This document shows, piece by piece, positions 41,124-50,799 of a DNA stretch of 64,000 bases. The notes beneath the pieces are model-generated. The model searched no databases, was not told the origin of the DNA, and was given only the letters and a program-made list of their open reading frames with translations. Origin of the DNA: DATLSM01 sp963722965 (GTDB lineage Bacteria > Actinomycetota > Thermoleophilia > Solirubrobacterales > 70-9); contig CAVROX010000006.1 in NCBI GenBank assembly GCA_963722965.1, forward strand, positions 1 through 64,000, read 5' to 3'. Numbering within the stretch: the first letter of the stretch is position 1; the number at the start of each line of letters is the position of its first letter. The position numbers were made by a program, and so were the translations under genes.

Positions 41124-42287
41124 TCAAAACTCCTTGAAGCGGGCTCTGATCAGGACGTCGGCGCCGATCCGCTCGACGCCAACGAAGAGGGGCGCCCGGC
41201 GCGCGGGTCCGGTCGGGGGTGATTGGGCGGCCCCGGCGGCGCTGGCCTTTGCCTCTTCCCGCTCACCCCCACCAGCGGCCTGATCCCGAGGGTCCGCCGC
41301 GCCGGGGAGCAGGACCGGGGCGAGGAAAGTCCGCGCTTCATCGATCTGATCGGCGGCGACGAAGGCCGCGGCCAGGGTTGGGCCGCCCTCGAGAAAGAGG
41401 CTGGTGATTTCGCGGCGGCCCAACTCCAACAGAGCGGAATCGATTCCGTCCAGCGCGATAACCTCTACGCCGGCGTCGCGAAGCGCTGCGCTGCGGGTCG
41501 CGCTCGCCTCGCGGGAGACGATGGCCAGCACCGGCCCGCGGTCGAGGGTCCCGAGCAGCTGGGAGTCAAGCGGCAGACGGGCGTGGCGGTCGAAGACGAC
41601 GCGGAGCGGCTGGCGGGGGGATCCCTCGCTGCGGGCGCTGAGGAGCGGGTCATCAGCGAGGACGGTGCCGATGCCGACCGCGATCGCATCGGATTCGGCA
41701 CGCCAGCGGTGGACCTGCGCACGGCTGGGCTCGCTCGAGATCCACGGTGATTCGCCGGGGGCCGTGGCGGTTTGGCCCTGAAGCGAGATCGCCAACTTCA
41801 AAATCACCAGCGGGCGCCCGGTGCGGGCGTGCTTTCGGAAGGGCTGGTTGAGCAGCCGCGCCGCCGCGGCCTCCTTCCCGGCGGCGAACTCGACCTCCAC
41901 CCCAGCCTCGCGCAGGATCTCCGGTCCACACCCGGACGCCTTCTCGCTCGGGTCATCGGAGGCGATCACCACCCGCGCGATGCCGGCCTCGAGAATCCCC
42001 TCCACACACGGTGGCTGACGACCGTGATGGGCGCAGGGCTCAAGCGACACGTACATCGTCGCCCCCGTCGGATCCTCGCCGCGATCGCGACAATTCGCCA
42101 GTGCCGCCCGCTCCGCATGCACCGCACCCAATTCCGCATGCCAGCCTTCGCCAATCACCCCAGCCTCGCCGACCACCAGCGCTCCGACGAGCGGATTTGG
42201 ACTGACCCTGCCCCGCCCGCGCTCGGCGAGCTCCAACGACCGCAACAGGTACTTTCCATCGGTCGTTGTGAGCTGGGAATTCATCAC
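41124..42287 (-). CDS. ribD: Bifunctional riboflavin deaminase/reductase RibD
   Basis: A 387-residue protein. The deaminase domain has GWHAELGAVHAERAAL (HAE) and MYVSLEPCAHHGRQPPCVEG (PCxHxxxxPPC), the zinc site. The reductase domain has GRPLVILKLAISLQGQTA, DAIAVGIGTVLADDPLL, VVFDRHARLPLDSQLL and LFLEGGPTLAAAFVAADQID. Near the C-terminus an Ala/Gly/Pro-rich insert of about 30 residues (starting GAADPRDQAAGGGEREEAKA) interrupts the last strands, which is unusual. It is first in the rib operon. I see no FMN riboswitch in the 136 bases upstream. Confidence 0.92.
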   Translation of the reverse strand: MMNSQLTTTDGKYLLRSLELAERGRGRVSPNPLVGALVVGEAGVIGEGWHAELGAVHAERAALANCRDRGEDPTGATMYVSLEPCAHHGRQPPCVEGILEAGIARVVIASDDPSEKASGCGPEILREAGVEVEFAAGKEAAAARLLNQPFRKHARTGRPLVILKLAISLQGQTATAPGESPWISSEPSRAQVHRWRAESDAIAVGIGTVLADDPLLSARSEGSPRQPLRVVFDRHARLPLDSQLLGTLDRGPVLAIVSREASATRSAALRDAGVEVIALDGIDSALLELGRREITSLFLEGGPTLAAAFVAADQIDEARTFLAPVLLPGAADPRDQAAGGGEREEAKASAAGAAQSPPTGPARRAPLFVGVERIGADVLIRARFKEF

Positions 42288-42290
42288 TGA

Positions 42291-42314
42291 TTGACAAGTC
42301 AGTCAACAATCCTA
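42291..42314 (-). promoter_or_regulatory. Possible ribD promoter and small inverted repeat
   Basis: On the minus strand TAGGAT (plus 42309-42314) fits a TAnnnT -10 box, followed by TTGAC-tgactt-GTCAA (plus 42291-42306), a 5-bp inverted repeat lying between the likely start site and the ribD ATG at 42287. It could be an operator or a chance hairpin. The divergent glycosyltransferase start is at 42424. Confidence 0.3.
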
Positions 42315-42423
42315 CCGCGCGGCTCGGGCCGCTCGGGGGACGCAGTTGGCGGGCCGTCGCGCCGGCCGGCCCGGTTTGCGGCAGGACCCGCGCGCCGACA
42401 CCGCAGATACCCTGACCCGTCCG

Positions 42424-43409
42424 GTGAAGCTGATCATCCAGATCCCCTGCCTGAACGAGGAGACGACACTGCCGGCGACGATCGCCGACCTGCCGCGGCG
42501 GATCGAGGGCGTCGAGCAGATCGAGCTGCTGGTCGTCGATGACGGCTCGACCGACCGCACGATCGAGGTCGCCCGCGAGAGCGGCGTCGACCACATCATC
42601 AGGCTGACGAACCACAAGGGCCTCGCGGCCGGGTTTCAGGCCGGGCTCGACGCCTGCCTGAAGCTGGGCGCCGACATCATCGTCAACACCGACGCCGACA
42701 ACCAGTACCGCGGCGCCGACATCCCGAAGCTCCTCGCGCCGATCCTCGCCGGTGAGGCCGACATGGTCGTCGGCGATCGACAGGTCTCACAGATCGAGCA
42801 CTTCTCGGGCGCCAAGAAGGCGCTGCAGCAGCTCGGCAGCTGGGTCGTGCGGCGGCTCTCGGGGACCGAGATCGCCGATACCACCTCCGGCTTTCGCGCC
42901 TACAACCGGGAGGCCGCGCTGCAGCTCCTCGTCGTCGACGAATTCACCTACACGCTCGAGAGCCTGATTCAGGCCGGCAAGATGCTGGTCGCGGTCGACC
43001 AGGTGCAGATCGGCGTCAACGCGCAGACCCGCGAGTCGCGGCTGTTTGACTCGACCGGCTCCTACGTCGCGGCGCAACGCGCTGGCGATCCTGCGCATCT
43101 ACGCCCGCTATGAGCCGCTGCGGGTGTTCGCCACCGCGAGTCTGGTCGTTTTCGTGCTGGCGATCGCCGCCTGGATGCCGTTCCTGCTCGACTGGATCAT
43201 CAACGGCAACAGCAACGGGCACATCCAGTCGCTGATCCTCGGCGCCGTCCTCTTCATCGCCGCGGTCCAGCTCTTCGCGCTGGGGGTGATCGGCGATCTG
43301 CTCGCCGGGCAGCGGGTGATGACCCAGCGGGTCTTCGAGCGGATCCGGCGGGTGGAGCTGGCAGCTTGGCGTCGGGCCCTCCCACTACGAGCGCGGCGTG
43401 GGCGAGTAA
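42424..43409 (+). CDS. Family 2 glycosyltransferase with C-terminal membrane segments, frameshifted
   Basis: The joined protein is about 328 residues. The GT-A domain reads KLIIQIPCLNEETTLPATIA, LLVVDDGSTDRTIEVARESG, NHKGLAAGFQAGLDACLKLG, IVNTDADNQYRGADIPKLL (DxD) and TSGFRAYNREAALQL. Two hydrophobic segments follow (ATASLVVFVLAIAAW and ILGAVLFIAAVQLF), as in dolichyl-phosphate-mannose-like transferases. Indels near 43075 and 43370 split the frame. GTG 42424 is chosen because it opens the Rossmann strand. It probably loads a sugar on a lipid carrier at the membrane. The flippase gene begins directly at its stop. Confidence 0.85.
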
Positions 43410-44813
43410 ATGAGTGGCGCAAGCAGTGAGATGACCCCGCGCGCAGGGGCCCAGAGCTCAGCTGACTACGGCAAGACCGCGAGCTTTCTCGCGGTTGGGG
43501 TTGGCCTCACCGGGGTCGTCACCTACGCCTATTTCCTGATCGCCTCCCACGTCCTCTCCAAGCCCGACTACGGGCAGATCACGGTTCTGTGGTCGGCGGT
43601 CTTCATCACGATCTCAACCCTCTATCGGCCGATCGAACAGCTTCTCTCGCGCCACATCTCCGAGCGCTTGGTCAAGGGACAGTCGGCCGGGCAGCCGATG
43701 CGCGTCGCCTCGACGATCCAGTTCGGCCTCTCGCTCTTCTTCGCCGTCACCGCCCTGGCCCTGCGCGGCCCGATCCAGAACGGCCTGCTGGAGGGAAACG
43801 AAGCGCTGTACTGGGTCTTCTTCTCCTCGGTCCTCTTCTACGCCGCCAGCTACTTCGCCCGTGGCTTCCTCGCCGGAAACCAGCGCTTCGGTCTGTTCGT
43901 GGCGCTGATCCTCTCCGAATCGTGCTTCCGCACGATTTTCGCGGTGATGGTCGCGATCGGCATCCTCACCGGCCAGTCCGCGGTCGCGATCGGGATCACC
44001 GCGGCGCCCGCTCTCAGCCTCCTGGTCGTGCCGTTCGCCTTCGCCCGTCGGGCGCAGAAAGAGCGCCGGGAGACGCCCGAGGTCCTCGGCGAGGATGCCT
44101 CCGAGGAGGCCTTCTCGCTCAAGGCCGGCGGTGGATTCGCCGCCGCGGTGCTTTTGATCATGTTCAGCGAACAGGCATTCCTCAACGCCGGGCCGCTGGT
44201 CGTCCGCGCGCTGCAGGGTGCCGCGGCGGCGGGCTTCATCTTCAACGTGCTGATGATCGCCCGCGCTCCCCTGCAGCTCTTTCAGGCGGTCTCCACCAGC
44301 ATCCTCCCCCATCTGACCAAACTTCACACCAGCGGCAGCGAGGATGGCGAGCGCGAGTTCCACCACACGGTGCGGATGGTCCTGCTCGGCCTCGCGGCCT
44401 TCACCGCCCTGGCCCTCGCCTTCATGGCGCTCGCCGGCCCGAAAGCGATGCAGATCGCCTTCAGCAAGAAGTTCACCTATGACCGGGAGGGCCTTTTGTT
44501 GGTGACCCTCGGCATGGGGCTCTACCTCGCCTCGGTGACCGTCAACCAGGCCTGCGTCGCGCAGGGACAGGTTCGCCGCGCCGCCTTGCGCTGGATCGGC
44601 TGTGCGGCGCTCTTCATCGGCTGGAACTTCGTGCCGCTGATCGGCAATGAGTTCCGCCGCGTGGAGGTCGGCTTTTTGCTCGCCGCCGGCGTCCTCTTCT
44701 CGCTCCTTTACTACGTCTATCACCGCCCGCACGAGCGCGCCGAGGACGTCGTCGAACCCGGCTCACCGGAGGAGCTGGAGGCGCAGTTGGCGATGATCGA
44801 CGAGAACGTCTGA
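43410..44813 (+). CDS. Oligosaccharide flippase family membrane protein
   Basis: A 467-residue MATE/Wzx-like polytopic protein with about 12-14 hydrophobic helices. The first helix is TASFLAVGVGLTGVVTYAYF, followed by LIASHVLSKPDYGQITVLWS, a typical polysaccharide-flippase start (x-LSxxDYG). FFSSVLFYAASYFARGFLAG and GGGFAAAVLLIMFSEQAFLN are internal helices. The C-terminal tail is acidic. It probably moves lipid-linked sugar chains across the membrane and acts with the adjacent glycosyltransferase, whose stop abuts its start. Intact. Confidence 0.87.
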   Translation: MSGASSEMTPRAGAQSSADYGKTASFLAVGVGLTGVVTYAYFLIASHVLSKPDYGQITVLWSAVFITISTLYRPIEQLLSRHISERLVKGQSAGQPMRVASTIQFGLSLFFAVTALALRGPIQNGLLEGNEALYWVFFSSVLFYAASYFARGFLAGNQRFGLFVALILSESCFRTIFAVMVAIGILTGQSAVAIGITAAPALSLLVVPFAFARRAQKERRETPEVLGEDASEEAFSLKAGGGFAAAVLLIMFSEQAFLNAGPLVVRALQGAAAAGFIFNVLMIARAPLQLFQAVSTSILPHLTKLHTSGSEDGEREFHHTVRMVLLGLAAFTALALAFMALAGPKAMQIAFSKKFTYDREGLLLVTLGMGLYLASVTVNQACVAQGQVRRAALRWIGCAALFIGWNFVPLIGNEFRRVEVGFLLAAGVLFSLLYYVYHRPHERAEDVVEPGSPEELEAQLAMIDENV

Positions 44814-44893
44814 TCAGCCAATCAGCGCCGGTCGGCCAGATCGCCTCCCTCTCAACCAGGCGGAGGGCACCGCGCGCGCGGGGCTTTGCCGGC
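44814..44893. terminator. Convergent intergenic region with weak hairpin
   Basis: Between the convergent flippase and rpe genes, CCTCC near 44849 can pair with GGAGG near 44870, and a GC-rich stretch follows. A bidirectional terminator would be expected here; the hairpin visible is weak and has no T-run. Confidence 0.25.
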
Positions 44894-45574
44894 TCAGCTG
44901 ATCGCGGTAGCGATTTCCCGGTAGGCGCCGGCGGGGTCGGCGCTGGCGAAGATCGCCGAGCCGGCCACAAACAGGGCGGCGCCAGCTGCCGCCATCGGGC
45001 CGGCGGTGGTGGCGTCGATGCCGCCGTCGACCTCGATCGGGGTCTCACCGGCCAGCGGGGAGAGGCGGGCGAGCTTGTCCGCGGAGGACTCGATGAATGC
45101 CTGGCCCCCCCAGCCGGGGTTGACGGTCATGCAGAGGATCAGGTCGGCGATAGCCGACCAGCTCGGCGAGGACCCCGACCGGCGTGCCGGGGTTGATCGC
45201 CACGCCAGCGAGGCAGCCAAGGGCGCGGATCGCGTTCAGGGTGCGGTTGGCGTGCGGCGTCGCCTCGGCGTGGAAGCTGATCGAGTCGGCGCCCGCGTCG
45301 GCGAAGGCCTCGATCTGGCGCTCGGGGCCTCGATCATCAGGTGGACGTCGATCACGCCGCCGGCGCCGTGAACCTGGTCGGCGATCGAGGCGGCGACCAG
45401 CGGCCCGATCGTGATCGGCGGCACGAAGTGCCCGTCCATCACATCGACGTGGATGACCCGCGCCCCCGCATCCATCACCTCGGCGACCTGGGACCCCAGC
45501 TGCGAGAAATCCGAGGAGAGAATCGAGGGAGCGACCCGCCGCTGGGCGAACAGCTCCTTCATCCGCTCGCTCAT
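44894..45574 (-). CDS. rpe: Ribulose-phosphate 3-epimerase, frameshifted
   Basis: The N-terminal part reads RRVAPSILSSDFSQLGSQVA, VIHVDVMDGHFVPPITIGP (metal-binding His-Asp) and VHGAGGVIDVHLMIEAP. After indels near 45325, 45145 and between, it continues DLILCMTVNPGWGGQAFIES, IEVDGGIDATTAGPMAAAGA and FVAGSAIFASADPAGAYREI. These cover the whole TIM barrel. It interconverts ribulose-5-P and xylulose-5-P. Start MSERMKELFAQRR at 45574 overlaps the zinc-ribbon gene stop. Confidence 0.88.
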
Positions 45575-45810
45575 ACGGGCCTTAGCATCGAGGCACCGCA
45601 GGTCTGGCACTGCATGTCCTCGGTGTGGCTCATCCTGGCAATCGTCTGGTGCTCGCCGCAGTTGGGGCACTGGGAGACCAACTCAAAGCGGCGCAGACAG
45701 TACACGCAGCGAAAGCGGCCGGGGAGCTGGGTCGGGCGCAGCCACGGCTCCCCGCAGCCCGGGCACGGCGCCCGCCGCAGCGGGCTATCCCCCTCGCCGA
45801 GCTCACTCAT
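45571..45810 (-). CDS. Small zinc-ribbon protein
   Basis: About 79 residues with eight Cys in four CxxC pairs: PCPGCGEPW, RCVYCLRRF, QCPNCGEHQ and QCQTCGASM. This predicts two zinc ribbons. It starts MSELGEGDSPLRR; an ATG four codons upstream is also possible. It overlaps rsmB at its start and rpe at its stop, so it is tightly coupled. No function is known to me; a role in nucleic-acid binding is plausible from the fold only. Confidence 0.72.
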   Translation of the reverse strand: MSELGEGDSPLRRAPCPGCGEPWLRPTQLPGRFRCVYCLRRFELVSQCPNCGEHQTIARMSHTEDMQCQTCGASMLRPV

Positions 45811-47191
45811 ACCCCCCATCATGCCGCCTCAGCCGGCAGATGAAAAACCCCGTCGTGCGGTCGCGGTCTGGGCGCAGCTGCAGGCAGCGCCGATCGTGGC
45901 GGGAGGCAAGGCCCGGGGCCAGGGCGCCGAGGTCCTCGACCTACAAGCGCGGCGCCGCCCCGACTCGGGAGGCTCAAGCAGCGCGGCCAGCTGATCCTCG
46001 TTCTCGCGGCGGGAGATCGTGCAGGTCGCGTAGACGAGAACGTCCGCCCGGACTCAGCAGCCGCAGCGGCAGCCAACAGCGCCCGCCGCTGCACCTCAAC
46101 CAGCCGCTCGATCGTCCGCGGTGACTTGCGCCAGCGGGCGTCGGGCCGGGAGGCGAGCGCACCGAGGTCCGAGCAGGGGGGGTCGAGCAGGATGCGGTCA
46201 AACCCCGCCGCGTCTTGCAGCTCGGCGGCGTCGGTCTCGATCACGGTGACGCTGCGCAGCCCCAGCCGCCGTGCCTGTGCGGCGACCTCCGCCGCCCGCG
46301 GCGGATCGGAGCTCGACCGAGATCACCTCGCCGCGATCGCCCATCCGGGCGGCGATCTGGCCGGTCTTGATCCCCGGGCCAGCGCAGAGGTCAAGGACGT
46401 GCTCGCCCGGGCGCGGGTCGAGCACCTCGACCACGGCAGCCGAACCGCGGCTCTGCGGCGTCAGCTCGCCCGCCGCCGATCAGCGCCGAGACGCGACTCG
46501 CCGGTCCTGCCCTCGACGACCGCCTCGGCCGCGGCGAGCGGCCAGGCAGCCCGCGCGGCCCGCGCCTCGAGCCCGGCCTCGCGCAGCTCGCGAGCTGCAT
46601 CGGTGCGCGTGCACGCAAGAGTTTACGCCGCATCGCGCACCTCGGCCGGCTCGTTGCAGGCGCGCGAGCAGCGAACGCGCGCCGCTCCGGCCCCAGCTCG
46701 CGCCACCACATCTCGGCCAGCCAGAGCGGCGCCGAGTGGGCGACCGCCGCCGCCTCGGGGGTCGAGTCGTCGCCCAGCAGCGCGAGCCAGCTCCTCCCGC
46801 TCGCGCGCGGCCCGCCGCAGCACCGCGTTGACGAGGCCGCCGCGTGGGCGGCGCCGGCCGGCTTGACCAGCTCGACCGCCTGGTCGACCGCGGCATGGTC
46901 GGGGCGCCGTCGGCGAACAGCAGCTCGTAGAGGCCGAGCCGCAGGCCGGCGAGCACCGGCGGGTCGAGCGCCGCGCGGCGCGCCCGGCGAGCCGCTCGAT
47001 CGCCGCGTCGAGCGTCCCGCGGCGCTGCACGGCGCCGTAGGCGAGGCGCTGCGCCTGCGCGCGCTCGCGGCGGCCGAGCCCGGCGCTGCGGCCGCCTCGC
47101 GGAAGGCGAGCTCGGTGTAGGCGCCGTCCTCGAAGGTCGCGCCGGATCACCTCGAAGGCGAGCGCCCTGGCGCGCGGACGGCCGCGCTCAC
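45803..47191 (-). CDS. rsmB: 16S rRNA (cytosine967-C5)-methyltransferase RsmB, frameshifted
   Basis: GTG 47191 overlaps the fmt stop (GTGA). The NusB-like N-terminal domain pieces are RALAFEVIRR, RAQAQRLAYGAVQRRGTLDA and LAGLRLGLYELLFADGAP, then GGLVNAVLRRAARERE. The methyltransferase domain has VEVLDPRPGEHVLDLCAGPG, KTGQIAARMGDRGEVISVEL, FDRILLDPPCSDLGALASRP (catalytic PC) and ends TTGFFICRLRR. About ten indels occur throughout. The RNA-binding and catalytic motifs are intact, so sequence error is likely. It methylates C967 of 16S rRNA. Confidence 0.82.
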
Positions 47192-48097
47192 AGCCTCGGC
47201 AGCGGTGTCCGCGCAGGTAGGCGTCGGCGCCCATCGGCTTGCCTCCCGGCGGCTGGACGACTTCCAGCCGCAGCGCGCCCGCGCCGCAGCCGAGCAGAAG
47301 GCGCCCCACTCGGCGCGCACCTCGCCGCGCCCGCACGCTCGACGTCGACCGCGCGGGCCGCGCCGCACCCCGAGCCGCTCGCCGCCGGCGAGCTCCAGGT
47401 AGGCGCCGATGTGCGGGGTCAGCGCGCGCACCGACGCGGGCCAGCTCGACGGCCGGCCGCGCCGGGTCGAGGCGGCGCTCGGCCGGGTCGATCTTCTCCG
47501 CGTAGGTCGCCCCGTCCTCGTCCTGCTCGTTGAACGCAGGCGCCCGCGGCCCGCAGGTCGAGCGCCCGGACGAGCAGCTCCCCGCCGAGCGCGGCGAGCC
47601 GCTGCGCGAGAGCGCGCCGTAGTCCTCGTCGGGGCCGATCGGGACCTCCTCGCGCAGCGCGACCGGGCCGGCGTCGAGCCCGGCGGCGACCCGCATGACG
47701 CTGACCCCGGTGCGCGCGTCGCCGGCCATGATCGCCCGCTCGATCGGCGCCGCCCCGCGCCAGCGCGGCAGCAGCGAGGGATGGACGTTCAGCATCCGCA
47801 GCTCGGACAGCAGCGGCTCGCGGATCAGCTGCCCGAAGGCGCAGACCACGACCGCGTCCGGGCCGCGCCGCGCGGATCGCGCTGCGAGCGCCTCGGGGTC
47901 GTTGACGTCGCGGCTGCGCGCAGCTCGATCCCGAGCTCGCGGGCGGCCTCGGCGACCGGCGGCGGCTGGACGCTGCGGCCGCGCCCGCGCGGGCGGTCGG
48001 GCGGGGTGATGACCAGCGCGGGCGGTGCGGGCGAGTCGGCGAGCCGGCGCAGCACCGCCGCGGCGAAGTCCGAGGTGCCGAGGTAGACGACCCTCAC
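47188..48097 (-). CDS. fmt: Methionyl-tRNA formyltransferase, frameshifted
   Basis: GTG 48097 begins VRVVYLGTSDFAAAVLRRLA, then LVITPPDRPRGRGRSVQPPP, AVVVCAFGQLIREPLLSELR, LNVHPSLLPRWRGAAPIERA (folate/catalytic N-H and SLLPxxRG), GDARTGVSVMRVAAGLDAGP and EEVPIGPDEDYGAL. The C-terminal OB-like domain ends LEVVQPPGGKPMGADAYLRG. It formylates initiator Met-tRNA. About eight indels split it. It overlaps def (GTGA) and rsmB (GTGA), preserving the def-fmt-rsmB order common in bacteria. Confidence 0.86.
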
Positions 48098-48728
48098 GCA
48101 TCGGTTCGGGGTCTCGGTGCTCGCCGTCGCGGCGGCCGTCCTCGCCTCGGGCCGGCGGGCTGTAGCTGCCGCCCTCGCGCAGCGCCCGCAGCGCCTCCTT
48201 GCGCTGCTCGCGGCTGGCGCCGGTCGAGGATCAGCACCCCGTCGAGGTGGTCGATCTCGTGCTGGAGGACCCGCGCCTCGAGGCCCGAGGCCTCGAGCAC
48301 GACGGCCTCGCCGCCGCTCGTCGCGGCCGCCGATCCGCGCGTGCAGGGGGCGCTCGACGTCGATCGAGATCCCGCGGCAGGCTGAGGCAGCCCTCCTCGG
48401 CGAGGACGAGCTCGTCCGAGAGCCACTCGACCACCGGGTTGACCAGCGCGGTCGGCTCGCTGTCGGGACCCGCCTGGAAGACGAGCACGCGGCGCAGGAT
48501 GCCGAGCTGGGTGGCGGCCAGCCCGACACCCATTGCGTCGCGCATGATCGCGATCATCCGCTCGACCTCGGCCCGCAGCTCGGGGCCGAACTCCTCGACA
48601 TCCGATGCCCTGCTCTTCAGCACCGGATCACCGAACTTGACCACCTGCTCCAGCGCAGCTTCGCGCCGGCGCAGGCGCTCCTCCTCGACCTGGTGCTCGC
48701 CGGTCTCGGCTTTGACTCGATCGCTCAT
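48094..48728 (-). CDS. def: Peptide deformylase, frameshifted
   Basis: MSDRVKAETGEHQVEEERLR is an extra charged N-terminal extension of about 28 residues. Then VVKFGDPVLKSRASDVEEFG, motif 1 GVGLAATQLGILRRV, motif 2 EEGCLSLPG and motif 3 VLQHEIDHLDGVLILDR (HExxH). Motif 1 normally reads GLAAPQ; here Thr replaces Pro. It removes formyl groups from nascent proteins using Fe/Zn. Indels near 48375, 48330 and 48225 split the frame. The stop overlaps the fmt GTG. Confidence 0.85.
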
Positions 48729-48759
48729 CGATAAATGAGTCTAAGGACTGGCGCCCGCC

Positions 48760-50750
48760 TCACTGCGGATCGATGTCGACGCCCGACCGCGACCTCGCGA
48801 AGCGATCGCGTCAGCGGCGAGCGCCTCGACGCACCGTGCGGATCGCAGCGACGGTGCCCTCGCGGTCTGAGGCCTTCATCAGCAGCCGGCGGCGGTGACG
48901 GTTGCGGACGCGGAACATCGGCGCCGGGCCGAGCAGGTCGGTGTCGCGGGGAAGCGCCGCCGCTAGCTCGGCGCCAAGTCGCGCGGCGGCCTCGATCAGC
49001 CGCTCCTCGCTCTCGGAGGCGAGCCCGATCCGCGCCAGGTCGGAGAAGGGCGGGTAGCGAAGCAGGCGGCGGCGCTCCAGCTCGCCGGCCAGGAAGCCGG
49101 CAGCGTCGTGGCGGCGCGGCGTGGTCGATGCTGGCGGCAAGCGGCGCCAGCGTCTGGACGATCACCTCCCCGCCGGCCTCGCCGCGGCCGCTGCGCCCGG
49201 CGAGCTGGGTGACCATCGCGAAGGTCCGCTCCTCGGCGCGGAAGTCGGGGAAGCGAAGCGTCGCGTCGGCGTCGAGGATCGCGCTCAGCGTCACGTCGGG
49301 GAAGTCGTGGCCCTTGGCGACCATCTGGGTGCCGACCAGCACCGCGCTGCGCGCCGCCGTCGAAGCGCTCGAGGATCTCGCGCGTGGGCGCCGCGCCCGC
49401 GGCGGTGTCGGAGTCGAAGCCGGAAGACGGGCATCGGAGTCGAGGCGCTCGGCGCAGCAGCTGCCTCGATCCGCTCGGTGCCGGCGCCGGCGCGCGCGAG
49501 GGTCGTCGAGCCGCACTGCCGAGCAGGCCGGGGCAGCGGCTCGGCGTGGGCGCAGTGGTGGCAGACAGAGCTGAGCGCTGTGCGCGGTGGACGATCAGCG
49601 AGACGTCGCAGTTGGGGCAGTCCCAGTGCCGCCCGCAGGAGCGGCAGGTGAGCCAGGGCGACGAAGCCGCGGCGGTTGATCATCACGATCGCCTTGGCGC
49701 CGCTGCGGCGCACCTCGCTCAAGCGCCTCCCAGGTCCGCGCGTGCAGCGGGCCCGAGCGCGGGTCGGCCGAGCGCATATCGAGCACCTCGACCGGGGGCA
49801 GGCGGCGGCCGTCGACCCGGCGAGCCAGTTCGATCCGGGGCAGCTGAAACCAGGACCTCAGGCCGCGGCGTCGCGGTCCCGGCCAGCAGCACCGCTCCGC
49901 GTTCGGCGGCGCGCTGGCGGGCGACCGCGCGGGCGTCGTAGCTGGGGTCGCCCTACTGCTTGTAGGAGGGGTCGTGCTCCTCGTCGATCACGATCAGTCC
50001 CGAGCTCGCTCGACCGGGGCAAAGACGGCGGAGCGCGGCCCGACGCAGACGCTCGCCTCGCCGCTTCGCAGCCGCCTCCACTCGTCGTGGCGCTCGCCGT
50101 CGGTGAGGGCGCGAGTGCAGGACCGCGAAGCGGTCACCGAGGCGGGCGCGGAAGCGGGAAACCGCCTGCGGGGCTAGGCCGATCTCGGGGACGAGGACGA
50201 TCGCCCCCCTTCCCTTCGCCAGCGCCGCCTCCACCGCGGCGAGGTAGACCTCGGTCTTGCCCGATCCGGTCACTCCGTGCAGCAGCAGCTCGCGAGCCGA
50301 CCCCGGCTCCCGCTCGAGGGCGGCGGCGATCTCCTCGACCGCGCGCGTTTGCTCTGCCAGCAGGCGCGGCGGCTCGCTCGCGCCTGCTCGCCCCGGCAAC
50401 TGGACCCGCTCTCGAGCGCGCCGCTTGCGCACGCCGGCTCCGGGCGGCAAGACGAGTTTGAGGCCGCGCGAGGGCGTCGAACAGTACTCCCGCGCCACCC
50501 AGAGGCCGAGCCGCACCAGTTCCGCCGGCACGCCCGTCGCCATCGCTTCGATCGGCTCGACCAGTCGCTCCGGCGGCAGCTCGGAGGACTCGGCCAACTC
50601 GACCACGACTCCGAGCACCCGCTGTCGCCCGAAGGGCACCAAGACGACGCTGCCCACGCCAACCTCAGCCATCTCCTCGGGCAGTCGGTAGTCGAAGGGA
50701 CCGCGCAGGGCGCGGGCGGTGGTGAGCGGCTCGACCCTGGCTATCGACAC
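48760..50750 (-). CDS. priA: Primosomal protein PriA, frameshifted
   Basis: The N-terminal part is intact: MSIARVEPLTTARALRGPFD, LVPFGRQRVLGVVVELAESS, LGLWVAREYCSTPSRGLKL, LLLHGVTGSGKTEVYLAAVE (Walker A) and LIVIDEEHDPSYKQ (DEEH). After KQ an in-frame TAG stands where the family has Glu, then GDPSYDARAVA continues in the same frame. Later pieces include KAIVMINRRGFV, VLVGTQMVAKGHDFPDVTL, GRSGRGEAGGEVIVQT and the C-terminal VDIDPQ. About ten indels lie between 48800 and 50110. It reloads the replisome at stalled forks. The C-terminal end is fixed by VDIDPQ followed by TGA. Confidence 0.85.
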
Positions 50751-50799
50751 CCACAGACGGTATGGAGAGGGGCGGACGCCGCGGGTATGCTCATCCCCC

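Noticed and set aside
42288..42423. FMN riboswitch upstream of ribD
   Set aside because: None of the conserved RFN element blocks is visible in these 136 bases; only a small inverted repeat and a -10-like box.
43614..44732. Antisense frame of 372 codons opposite the flippase gene
   Set aside because: Highly charged low-complexity translation with no domain; the plus-strand flippase is clear.
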